NCBI GenBank assembly: GCA_028564675.1
Contig: JAOVVO010000175.1
Span: 1-64,000, forward strand
DNA length: 64,000 nucleotides
From: Onchocerca lupi
Lineage: Eukaryota > Nematoda > Chromadorea > Rhabditida > Onchocercidae
Direction of reading: 5' to 3'
Below, piece by piece: positions 24,786-36,327 of this stretch. The notes below the pieces were generated by a model. That model was not told the DNA's origin. It saw only the letters and a program-made list of their open reading frames with translations, and made no database searches. Each line of letters starts with the position of its first letter. Position 1 is the first letter of the stretch. The translations under genes were made by a program, and so were the position numbers.

Positions 24786-26882
24786 CTGCAAAACATCTGC
24801 ATTTAATGCAAAAGTATTAATCTATTTCTTAGTTTTATAGCTTTAAAAAGTGAAAGCACAGGGAAGCTTCATAGTCTGAAACAATTAATAAGACTGCGAA
24901 ACTTCATAGAAAACAGAAATTTGTTCCATATTTGCAATAAATCGTCGACGAGCACATAAAATGGATTGCTCGAAGTATTTCAATAAAAGTTACTGATGAT
25001 AAAAGTATTAATTCAAATAAATTATACTTTAAATAATTCTAAATTTTAGAGAGTCCTATTTTTGCTTCCTTTAATCAACAACCCTTATTAAGTCTTGCTA
25101 TCACAAATGTTGGATTTCATGCCCAAAGTCAATATATATGAAATATTTAATGTCCCGTTAGCTAACTTATATAATAAATTCCAAATGAGATATACTATTT
25201 CGCCCGGAAAAAATTTTTACGAATGATCCTTGTCAGAGTTACTGTCTATATTAATTAACGTTTAACGATAAAATCTAGTTTTCATAAATTAGACAATATA
25301 ATGCATGCACTAGAACTGCATAGGATAAAAAAGTTTGATAAAGAAGTAGTCATTAAAGAAATAAAAAAATATAAACCTATTTCCGGAAATATGTTTATGT
25401 TCAAAGTAAGGCAATATCATTTAGTTGATCCTTTTTTGCTTAAGATATCATTTAGCATGCTTATTGTTGGCTCTTTTTCTGAATATCATTTTCTTCATTA
25501 TAATCACAATTTTTTTTAGTATATGCATTAGAAATTCGAAACATTGGCTTATAATTTTAGTTCAGATCAATGCAAGAATAAAGAGAGAACGAAAAGAACG
25601 GGATCAAATGCAAAGAATGAACGAAAATTTCCTAATTTTATGCTTTTATTGAAAAATGAAGAGGAGTCAAATACAGCTTTATAACATTCAAGAATAATGT
25701 GGTATATAAAGAAAACTGATAAAACGAAAGGGCAAAAAAAAATCTATGTTTTTACTAAGAGCTCCTTATGGATCCAAATTTTAAAAAGAAGATCTTTCAT
25801 GATACTGCTAGAATATTTACATATCTAAGTTCGTAAGCAACGCTTAATGAGTATACTGGGATATCAATAATCTCAAGAAGAATTATGCAAAATATGACGA
25901 CTTTTTGGAGAAACCCTGATCACAAAAAAGTGAAAAATCGAATGGTAAATTAAATCACCAGTCCGATACTCATACTTGATTCTTCATGAAATAAGTCACA
26001 TTTCACTCGCTTTTTTACATTCCTACCGCTTCTATCATCTCCACATGATGATGTTATATTCTTGATGTTGCATATAACATTACGCATCTTATCATCTTTC
26101 AATAACACAAGATGTTTTTACAAATCAAAAATGGAGAAAGATTGGAAACCATATTCTTCATTCGGGACTTTCCAATTTTTAATCAAAACAACAAGTAAAG
26201 AGAGAAAAGATACAAAAACTCAACAAATGTTTTTTGTAATTATAACAGTTTTTCACAATGAAAGAAGGACAAAATAAAAAGTAATTCCCAAAACAATTTC
26301 AGATTTTACCTACCATACAGATTAAGAGATTATCAAATTGTTACCCAAGTATGAAAAGGAAATATTAGCATCTACTCCTTCATCAATGCAAAATTTAAAC
26401 ATATATCTCGTGTTAAATGACATATAAATGCTAATTTCTGTAATGAACGAAAGCTGTTCTTTGTACAGCCATTTCATCAATCAAAAATAAATTTCAGAAT
26501 TTTATTTCAAAGTTTCAAAAAATCTTCATATACAGATATAAGAACATTTTAACTGGAATATGTAAATAATGTATAAATAAAATCAGTTGGCAAAGAGTCA
26601 AAAAAGTTCCAGTCACTACTTACTCTGCAACTGAGAATAACGTTAAGAATTCTTGAACAAATAATCACATCGTATGTAGATATCAATAAAAGCAGTGAAT
26701 GAATTTGCTACTTGTAATGAAAAAGAATACAACCGTTAGCTGTTGAAAGATAGCATTCATTAAAAAATGTAAGAATTTCATCATAGCATAATAATCCATA
26801 ATGCTATAAACGCTAAATCGTAATAATAAATTAAGGGCGTATAAAACTTAACAAATATTACTTATGTCTCAAATTTTCCAAG
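24786..26882. other. Intergenic region between TPST and TAF7
   Basis: The TPST first exon has a TTTTGCAG acceptor at its 5' edge (24786 onward), suggesting trans-splicing. Open frames at 25301-25652 (+) and 26062-26277 (+) are AT-driven and have no family or splice support. I see no gene. Confidence 0.4.
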
Positions 26883-28288
26883 CTAGCAACTATCTCTAGA
26901 AATATGTTCCAAGACAGCACGAGATGTAACCTCATTTGGTGACGTTTCGTCGTCCGAATTACTAATTTCTCCAAGAACAAGAGCTTCCACAGGAACTGAA
27001 GGAGTATCCACTTTTTTAGCATCTTCCTCGGGAGTAACAATCTAAATTTGTAAATAAATGAAATTTATACATCCGAAAATGCAATTCGCTATAATAATGG
27101 ACGAAAATCATAGTTACACTTACTTCCCATCTACTGGAAGTGGCCTCAATATCTGCCCTTAGGAGACGTTTGAGTTCACGTTCAACCTCAGGTGCATCCA
27201 TATATTTCTTCTTTTTCGTTTTACGGAAACGTCGTTTTCTGACATTTTTCATTGGGGGAGTGACTGAAATAATTAAATAAATATTAGTGAGGAATTTGCA
27301 TTCTATTTATGCATAATTTATTCCGTACTTTTTTACTTCAAATATTTGCAAATGAAAAAAAAAAGTGTGAAAAAAAAAAGCTCACGTCCATGTGGCCACT
27401 GCCACATTTTATCACGTTTCGATTTGGATATATCGCTCTGAAGCGATATTTCTGTAATAGGTTGTAAGTCATGCGAACAGATCATAATCTGAGTTGCATC
27501 TGCAACCTTATAAACATTCTTTTTATCGATAGTTTTCATCACCTACAATTTGAAGACAGTCAAGAACGCCAAAGAAAAACAACCAGTAAAAAAGAAATAG
27601 TTATTAAACGAGATATTCAGCATTTAAATGTCAACTAACACCTGATGAAACTGAATTATTTTAAGATGCTATTCTAATTTTGTAAGTAACGATACAGGTT
27701 TCAATAGATTTTGGTTATTTTTCCCAGCATTTATCATAAAATGCAATCTATTAAAGACAATTAAACGATTATTAAAGAATAGTTTCATTATGCATTTTAC
27801 GAATAGAAGTGTGCATGCACACACTTCTATATTATTTTAATTTGTTATAAAACAAACAAATGAAATTTTGCTATAATTTGATAGTACTGCCACCTTTTTA
27901 AATCATATATGATAGCTCATTTTGTACCTCATAATAAACTAACTTCAACCACGCAAGGTAAATCAAATAATTTTGCAGACATGATTCGTTGCTGAAATTG
28001 TACAGTAATATTTCGCATATCTGGCTGGAAAGCAATGGCAAGATCATTGTCGCCAGATTCATCAATCATTTTTCCTGCAGTGAAATCTTTCTTCGTTTTC
28101 AAAAAGAATTTTTAAAAATGAAAATAACATCATTAAATGAGAAAATAGTAGGACTCACCAACTTTTGAAGCAACATTGTCGGGGAATCTCAGAATAATAT
28201 GATTCTCCCAGTCTTGCACTTCTTCTGCTACATCGACAACACGTTGAGGTACTTTTTTTGCCAATATTCTGGATGATCCCGCGGACAT
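26883..28288 (-). CDS. taf-7: TFIID subunit TAF7
   Basis: TAF7 is a subunit of the general transcription factor TFIID; it binds TAF1 and restrains its acetyltransferase activity in the nucleus. Exons from the 5' end: 28288-28159, 28074-27944, 27542-27386, 27263-27124 and 27041-26883. Phases agree, giving 238 residues. The conserved TAFII55 N-terminal domain is clear: DWENHIILRFPD, then RIMSAKLFDLPCVVEVMKTIDKK, then MWQWPHGLTPPMKNVRKRRF, then DAPEVERELKRLL and TSSRWEIVTPEE. It is shorter than the human protein (349) because little follows the domain beyond an acidic stretch. The gene is divergent with the ZNF830 homologue. Confidence 0.93.
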
Positions 28289-28614
28289 TGTACAGGGATT
28301 ATATTCTCTGCTTGATATGATACAGATAGAATTCAAATACAAATCAGAAAAAAAAGGATAAAATTACGGTAACTTTGCCCTTTCCTTCATCTTCTAGCTA
28401 GTTAGAGAGACTGTAAGAGGAACTCCACCAGATAATCATCCCGGAATATCAACCATTTCTGCACACCTTCACCTCAGATGAACCACCATGCTCAATCATC
28501 CGATTTCATTTCTCAACAGCCTTATTGTAAATAGCGGTTGGTCGATGAGTTACGCATGGATTGATAAGGTCGTTCGCCGAACGTTAATTTAAATGGTGTG
28601 ATTGCAGATAGAGA
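28289..28614. promoter_or_regulatory. Shared divergent promoter of TAF7 and ZNF830 homologue
   Basis: The 326 bp between two divergent start codons must hold both 5' regions. A TTGCAG acceptor ends eight bases before the ZNF830 ATG. No TATA box or named site is evident. Confidence 0.6.
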
Positions 28615-29951
28615 ATGCATGCAGCATCGCGCTCAGAAAAAGCCCCTTCAGCGATCACGAGAACTCTGGAGAATGGCTTTCTTCTCTGTATCATTTGTAA
28701 CACTCAGGTTGATTCTTTCTTTTTGCTTTATCAACTGATTAGCTGATTAACTATCTTTGATGAATACTTTCTTCAGCAGTTTCCATATCTGATCAAAAAG
28801 AGATCCGTTAAATTGTTCGAAATTTTGAAGGTGAAGAATAAATTATGGATAGCTCATTCAAATGGTCGAAAACATCGAGAAAATGTTGCCAGGTTCAAGA
28901 ACAGTCACTTAACAGCAGCAGGAACAATCAATACGACTTCATCGAAACGAAATTCTGAAGAGTCAATAACATCTCTTTCGACATTACCTTTGAAGAAATT
29001 GAAAGGTTAATTTTCTTCTGTTCATTCTACCCTTCTTAAAACAAACTTTTAATCAAACATTTTTTTTCTTTTTTGTTTTGTTTTTTATAGATGATGTGAA
29101 AGAGTCGGCTTCGAGCGAAAGTACTCCTTGGGAGAAAGATTCTATGTCAAAAGTGGCCGAAAGCAGTGCGAAATATTGTCAGAAGAAAAATGTCATTGAA
29201 GGAGTGCCTGAAGGTTTCTTCGAGGATAAAAAACTAAACAGCAGAGTAAGCTAATTGCAAATAAATCTTTACTTTACATTGTTAAAGTTAAGGAATATTC
29301 AGAGATAAATCGCCTTCTGTGTGCCTAAGCATTCTTGAATAGATATAATTCATTTAAAACTTATGCATCTCCTATTCAACATATATTTATGCATAACTTT
29401 ATTTTTTTGAGTTTGCTTCTGATTTTGAGAGTACATAATTTGAGCATTTTAATGCTTCAAACTATCTTATAATTATGATACTGCAATTATCCGATCGTGG
29501 AACTATCGTTAAGTTGCGATATATTTCAGGTTATTGATACCATAGAAAAACAAGCAAATATAGAACAACAATATATAGATTTCATGAGAGAGTTGGATGA
29601 AGCAAAGCAGGAGGAACAGCATCGTGAAGAAGATGAAGAACATGTGGTAGCTATTGAGCATGATATTGCATTTATTGATGAGCAGGTACATTATTAACGA
29701 CTTATTTCAGAATTTTACTTCCATTGCATATCGCAAGTAATTGGAATTCCAGGCACAGAATTAAGTATGCTGAACTTATTTTGTAGATTGACCAGTGGAA
29801 ACGAGTAAATCGATTAGAACTGCGACGAGATGAATTGTATAGTATGGTAACTCAGAAAAATGAAAGACGTAACGAACCAGTAATGATGGGACAAATGAGC
29901 GATGATGACTCTGATGTTGATCTTACTGGATGGAGGAATAAAGGCATTTGA
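28615..29951 (+). CDS. ZNF830 (CCDC16)-like zinc-finger protein
   Basis: A nuclear C2H2-type protein; ZNF830 is linked to pre-mRNA splicing complexes and genome stability. Exons: 28615-28707, 28831-29005, 29091-29245, 29530-29685 and 29787-29951. Phases agree, giving 247 residues. The single U1-like zinc finger spans the first intron: CIICNTQVKNKLWIAHSNGR then KHRENVARFK, with Cys-X2-Cys and His-X5-His. A serine-rich linker follows, then VPEGFFEDKK and a long acidic and glutamine-rich coiled coil (EQQYIDFMRELDEAKQEEQH), ending with DDDSDVDLTGWRNKGI, the typical C-terminal signature. The human protein is 372 residues, so the linker is shorter here. The start is the first ATG after the trans-splice acceptor at 28601-28606. 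Confidence 0.9.
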
Positions 29952-30702
29952 TATCCTTAAGTTTCATACATCTCACTAAGATACTTTTCCCACATATTCT
30001 TTATACAGTGCCTTTTGATCGAATCATTGGAGATTTATACGAATATTCGTTAAGCAGAAAAATGGTGCCAGTACTGTTTCTGTGTGAGATGGTTACTTAT
30101 AGCTCTACTGTTTTAATAAATTAATAAAACTCAGCTGTCAGTAAAATCTGAATGGCAATTGGTATGTAAATTTTCTAACAAAACAAAGTAGTTTCGATGC
30201 TTCGTATGATTTTGAATCCTATAACTTCACTATTAATAAATCTAGATGCGGTAAAAAAATTTTGAGGTAATAGGCAGCTTCGTTTTAAGTTCTTTATTTA
30301 AATATTTTCCATTCTGATCTCATCTTTCATAAAATTCAGAATTAGAACAATTAACAACAATAACAATATATACATAACACTGAATGTTCATAGGAGATCG
30401 AGAAATCATGGACAGTATGATTAAATTTTGATTCTTACAAAAAATTCCATTCCAATAAAATCCTTATGAGTTATCATGACACTCTTATGACTTATGAGTT
30501 ATCACTGAGTTATCATTGAACAATTAGGGAAATAACACCAAGCATGTCATTTAAGCTATAATATTTCAATATTTGGATAATCTCGCCCTATCCTATTTCA
30601 GCAATGTAATGAAGACTTGAAGAATAGGAATGGATAAGAGCATGTTATATTCCTTTAGATAACGCAAGATATTCTAATACTTGCCTATTATATAAAATGA
30701 AA
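29952..30702. other. Convergent intergenic region
   Basis: 3' flanks of the ZNF830 homologue (+) and the NADAR gene (-). It contains a short imperfect repeat of 'atgagttatca' around 30467-30515. There is no coding signal. Confidence 0.5.
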
Positions 30703-33700
30703 TTAATCGCTCAGAATTTCCCCATCGGACAATTCGCTTTCATCAATGGGAGGTTTGGTCACCTTCTGCTGTTTCAATGGTGATTTTGAAGAAGGCGATG
30801 ATTTTCGAGATATTTGCGGAGTGGGTGATTTTACCCGAGCAGGGCTACGACGTCGTGGAATCTTTTCCTCAGGAGGTGAATATCGCCGTTGTATTGGCTT
30901 ACGTTTCTCTTCCCACTTCCGAGGCGGCGAATAGCCACGCATTAAAGGTACTGGTAATTCCGTCCGAGCCAACGGTGCAGGAGGTTCTCGCTTTTCTCTT
31001 CGTTCTTGAGTAGGACCTCCTTCTAATTGCGTTTTCCTTTCTTCCAATGCTCTGAAATTTAGGAAAAAAATTCTATTCACATCAGATGACAACCTTAGCA
31101 ATGACTTATGGATCTCTCTGCAAGAGAAGCTTTCATTTTTTAATCCTATTCAAATAAGTTATTTACCGCCTCATATTTTGCATTGCGGTAATTTCTCTTG
31201 CTAAAAGATTCATTTCGTTTTGCTGCGCCTCAGTTTCAGCTAAACGATTTCGCATTCGAAGTGCTAAACGGACAAAAACAGCACGCAGATCTTCAACGCA
31301 ATAGTTCTCCAGATCCTCTTCTGTTACTTTTTCCATAACATCCAATTCTAGAGAACAAATTAAGTTAGGAAATATTCTAGAATATAAATTGAATCAGGAA
31401 ACACAACATGTGGGAATTCCTTGAAAATAGTACAGATAAGAGGCAACATTACACCTCGTTACTGCTTTCAAGAAATGACAACATTTTATGGCTTTCCACA
31501 TATTTTTTTACGCTAACCAGTGAAGTTGAGATTTCATACCATCAACTATAGCAGAAAGTGTCGTTTCATTGATTGATATCAATTTTGGTGCCAGCTTAAT
31601 CGAATTTGCTTGTGTCCAAAGTTCGCTGTCTTTGTTCTGTTTTGCGAGCAATAAAAATGGATCTGTAATAATATTATGATAACTTACTTCGCTTGAATAG
31701 ACTTTGCTTTTCTACTAATGACTACTGCTACTCTACTGAATCTCAGTTTCTTGCTGAATCTTAGAACAACAGCAAAGTATACTGAAACGATAAATAATTT
31801 TGTCATTCAACAGTCAGTTGTTCATATCGTTGGTGTTGATTTTATCATGAAAAATGGAAATTATGAACTTTAGTTAAAACTCACGGAAAAATTACAAAGT
31901 GCATCAACAAGTCACCAGAAAACAACTTACTTATCCAAAGCGCCGAGAAATTATCAGGATCTAGTACATCAAACGGATAAATTGATACATAATTTTCAGC
32001 TGGTGATTCAGAACCAAGAACCTGTAATTTCGGAAATTATTGAATTTGTATTACTCTATGGACTCTGTATCTTGAAAAAACGAACTGCTTCAACACCAAT
32101 CTGTAATTCGGGAAGTTGCTGTGGGAAAACTCCTCGCAACATAAATTCACGTCTTATTTCCATCAAGATTAATCCTAATCGATTTCCACCAAGATATGGC
32201 GGCCGGAACGCCAACGGACGAATCGTTGAATCAAAAAGCTGTAATATAAGCAAATTATGAATAAAATCACATCCCAAAAATTTAATATGGCTCATATTTC
32301 CATAACATTTGTTTAAATAAGACCGAGCGACCAGCAATAAACATACAGCCAACACCATCATTTTTAGTATTGGGTAAAAAAGATTTCCAGAATTTAATGG
32401 CCTACAAAAAAAAAAAAAAAAAAAAGTCTCAAAATTTAATACCCTACAGAAATGTTTATCTAACCGTAAATTTAAATGAGATTTTCATTTTAATTCTTTT
32501 TTCTTCATATAGTCCAAAAAACCTGAGCAATATATAAAGCAAACGGATATTTTTGATGTAATCTGCAAAATAACTTGTCTGGTATCGATATCAATCTGTG
32601 CTAGCCACGCGCGTAAATCTCGTTCTCTCATACCAATAGTGAGTTCAGCTTCGAGTGATGAGTACCTTGAACAGTAAACTAGCAGCGTATCTCCCGTATC
32701 TAACAATGCTCTCATGAGCGGAGGATGCTGTTCAAACATCATCGTTAACGCAACCTTTATTGCACGCTGACGCTCATCCATATACCAACCCTGCAAAACT
32801 ACATTTTTTGACATTATTTCAGAACAGGATGCTGTTAAAAACTGCACATCGCTGATAACCAACTTCTTGTGTGATATACGCAAGGTTCATCAGGGAGAGA
32901 TAAATGATGAGGTTAAAGTAATATTCCCAACTAAAATCCACCATCATGTTTGTAATGCACTATAAATAGAGAAAACTGTTTTTAAACATAAAAAGCAAAA
33001 TCTTCGACTAAAATACTAAAAATTATAAAGAATTTTTTAAATCTCCTCGCTCTAATTAAATTTCTTAAAAATTGTGTCTTACCTGAACTTTGTCAAGCGT
33101 TGGATTATTTGATTCAATTGCAATGTTCATTCTATACCAACATTCTGTGCTGTGCATACTTTCACTTATATAAGCAGCCTCTTCTGCACAAATGTTGAAA
33201 TATCTGAAATGAAATATTTTTCAAGTTGTTCAAGCATAAACGAAAAAATAATTTCTCTTTTTCAATTTACACATCAAACCTAACTTATACAAGTTTTGTT
33301 TCTCGAAAATATTCTTCAAGTCACTTTTAAATGTGGATCTCGCGTTTGATCGCCTATTCAACAATTTAAGGACAAAAAAAAAGTTTATTATGAATCTTCA
33401 AAGGATGTCACAATGTATTGCACTGTGATACGTCTTTAAAGCTTGTAATAAAGTAGCCGTACCTTACAGCTTGCTTAGCTATGTAATGAGCTGGTGAAGG
33501 TAACGTTTCTGCTGAATTTGGCAAACGAATTTGTGCTGGATATAAAAAATGAAAAACGCTTTCTGCAGTGAAACAAATCATGTGGGCTGACAATAAAGTT
33601 CGTAATTCCATTGCTGTTGTTAGTGGTGACACTAATGGAATACGATTTTGTGTCGGCGACAGCGCGGAAAATTTAGAACGCAGCTCCATCAATAAAAGTC

Positions 33701-36327
33701 CTGTTTTATTTCCCTGAAAGTAAAATAAGTTAAATTTCTTCCTCACTATATTTCATTTCCTCCTTAGTCAGCAACATCTTAAACATAAATGAGTGAGATG
33801 AAATTTGAAATGGTTGCAACAATAGTCAAACGAAAGCAAGCGATAAGCTGTTCTTGTTGGAATGTGTTCATCGATGTAACTATTCTACATTTTTCACAGA
33901 TAAATTAATTATTGCGATTTGGTAATTTATATCAAAAAAAAAAAAAAAACAAGAAACACTGTAACAAGATACTGAAGATGAAACAAACTTTGATATGGGA
34001 AAGAGCTGATGGAGGTTTTGTTCGTTCGGTCATCCAATCGATGATTGTACTTGGAAGAATGTACCGTTTCGTCAACAAATGCTGCAGTTCGAATTCATCT
34101 GCTGCAGATGCCCATGCTTTGTCACTTTCTGTAGTATCAATCAACAATGCATGCCCGGTAGAAAGCAGTAACTGTTGCAGAGCTTCATTCTTCGTCATCT
34201 GCAAAAAAAAAAAAAAAAAAAAAAAAAAGAAAAAAAAAAGAAAAAAAGGAAAAGTTATTTGAATTAAACGGAGAAACTTTATCAAGTTTTGAAGACTTTA
34301 AATTAATAGAAGAAACCTTATGTTTCATGGCAGATTGACGCCATCGATCTAGACGACCCATCTTTGAATCCACTGCTCCATCACTGAGCTATAAAATATT
34401 GCATTGAGACAGGTATTCAAAAACCAGTTGATACGTTATCAATGCTACGAAAATTATTCGGGACAGAAACATATTATATGGTAATATAAATTGCCTTATG
34501 ATACAACTAAAGTGATGCAGCCAATAACGTTATATATAAGTTCTTTAAAAAGATTTCATCCAATCAACTTTTAAGCTATTCTGTCTATTAAAAAAACAAA
34601 AAAAAAAAATACAATTTTTACTTAGTAGAAATATATTTTATTTTACTTGAATTTATTTCACTACTGAAAAAAATCTCGACTTAACAATTACTGACATAAC
34701 AATAACATAGCATAATAAATAGGTTTCTTTAAAAAAAAAAGACCTTTTGTTGTTTGAAAACTCTTCTGGCAACAAGCGCAACATTTGCTGGATCTACAGT
34801 AGTTCGAATTTTTTCTGCAGTAAAAAGAAATGTTAACAAACTTTTTATACGACGAAGCGTGAAGATCAAATTCAAATTTCGTCTGATAAAACACTGATAA
34901 TTTAATTTAAAACCGCACTGTCCCAATAGTGACTCACCAATGCATTTATCGTCGAGGCGAAGAGCATCAAAAAGCCTTTGGTAAGCATAATGTTCCACTG
35001 ATCTGTACTTTTCCCCTTTCATATCAAAAGATAGTGCGAAATAATTACTTAGAGGCCGGAAAATGCCCTGAAAAACAGTAAAAAAAAAAGACTCTTGTCT
35101 TATTTTTTTTACTTTCAATGGAAAACATTACTTATATTAAAAAATGACAGATGAATTTACTTGAAGTGAAAGGACCAGATCAGATGTGGTTGTTTTTACT
35201 GCATCACCATTCTGGTCAGTTGAAATACCATCCACTTCAATAGACTGCGTGCTAAGTAAAGCAGCCCGTTTTTTTTCAGAAACTTCATATCTAAAAAATT
35301 ATCATGAAAATGAAGTAATAATTGAAAATGAATAGCATTAATATATTTTTTATTTCATTTAAGAAAGATACAGCTCTTCTTTTAAAGCGCAGTAACCAGC
35401 TTTTTCTTTCATAATTATTAACAACAGTTGAGTAAAACATAATCTCAACTAATTTCCTGCATGCCGAAAGAAAATCTCACAATTAACAATGAAACAATAC
35501 AAATTACCTTAACCACATAAGAAAATATCCCAGTTGATTATGTCCTAGTTGTGGTGGTCGACCTCTTTCATTTCGCATCCAATGTCCCAACATTGCAGCA
35601 TCAACTTTCTCCTTCGTCATCCAATCCACAAAGGTATCTTCATCCATACCAATACCAAGTTCATTGTCACGTGCATCACAAACAATCAGTAATGCATCTT
35701 TCGTATCCATTAAAGCTTTTTCAAAAGCTTCAAAATGAAATTATATTCAACAAATAATAGTCATCTTTGCACCAATATAAAGAATCAAGCAATTCTTTAA
35801 GTAAGGAATTATTTCAGTCTTTTATCCGCTATTTACCTGCATCCTGTTCCACTCGTATCCTCAACCCTTGCATTGTATACGACTGACGACTTGTTTGCAG
35901 ATAACTGGCCAGAGAATTCATATCATGTCCTGTTGGCATATTTTCTTGTAACAGTTGACGAGCCTTCAAGAAGATGTATAACGATGAAGAATATGAAAAG
36001 AGAATTCAAATAAAAAGAAAAGCACGAAAAATAAAAACCTTAATTGGAACATCAGCACTCGAAGTGCATAAGAGCTCTAGAATAAGTGCTTCATCTAATC
36101 CGAGTTGTGTTAGAATCATTGCATGAGCATAATGATCAGCCGACGGATATCTGTAATTCAGAATCATTAAAGATATGAACTTTTGTAGTTGATAAAACAG
36201 AAAAAAATCGTTGTAAGTTAAAAAACTTGCAATCTTACCTTTTACCGCCATCACTTAGAGTGTGACTATAGCCACAATGCAAAATATCGCCTTCATTACC
36301 GATTAATATTATTTTGCCGTCGTCCAT
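30703..36327 (-). CDS. Triple-NADAR-domain protein with SP/RS-rich C-terminal tail
   Basis: NADAR (YbiA-like) domains belong to a fold linked to hydrolysis of N-glycosidic bonds of riboflavin intermediates and to reversal of ADP-ribosylation of guanine. Exons from the 5' end: 36327-36239, 36150-36039, 35963-35837, 35727-35508, 35290-35161, 35067-34938, 34814-34744, 34388-34317, 34198-33989, 33713-33463, 33203-33083, 32790-32575, 32238-32086, 32021-31931, 31662-31540, 31347-31167 and 31051-30703. Phases agree, giving about 881 residues. Three copies of the fold can be traced. Domain 1 runs from RYPSADHYAHAM to LGHNQLGYFLMWLR (about 30-184). Domain 2 runs from FRPLSNYFALSF through YRSVEHYAY to GNKTGLLLMELR (about 228-400). 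Domain 3 runs from SPAHYIAKQA through FEQHPPLMRALLDTGDTLLV to GGNRLGLILMEIR (about 463-610). Only domain 2 keeps the canonical E-H-Y; domain 1 has D-H-Y and domain 3 A-H-Y. A helical region (about 690-790) leads to a basic SP/RS-rich tail ending SELSDGEILSD. The donor of the 32238-32086 exon (GTTCGT) is the least certain boundary. Function in animals is unknown. Confidence 0.85.
32324..32401 (-). other. Possible 26-codon cassette exon in NADAR domain 3
   Basis: Between the exons ending in DIDTRQ and starting LFDSTIRP there is an open phase-0 segment after a TTTGTAG acceptor (KFWKSFLPNTKNDGVGC) with a weak GTCTTA donor. Alignment with domain 1 argues that the flanking exons join directly. The segment may be optional or non-coding. 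Confidence 0.3.
34201..34247 (+). repeat. A-rich homopolymer tract at a splice acceptor
   Basis: About 45 bases of almost pure A on the plus strand form an unusually long T tract just upstream of the acceptor of the NADAR exon at 34198. It extends the pyrimidine tract and is a likely length-error site. Confidence 0.8.

Noticed and set aside
26858..27040. 60-codon minus-strand frame (MLLPRKMLKKW...)
   Set aside because: It overlaps the last TAF7 exon in another frame; the TAF7 frame continues the conserved domain.
32056..32361. 101-codon minus-strand frame with a hydrophobic start running into the LFDSTIRP exon
   Set aside because: The hydrophobic part is intron read-through. Alignment with NADAR domain 1 shows the exon begins at 32238.
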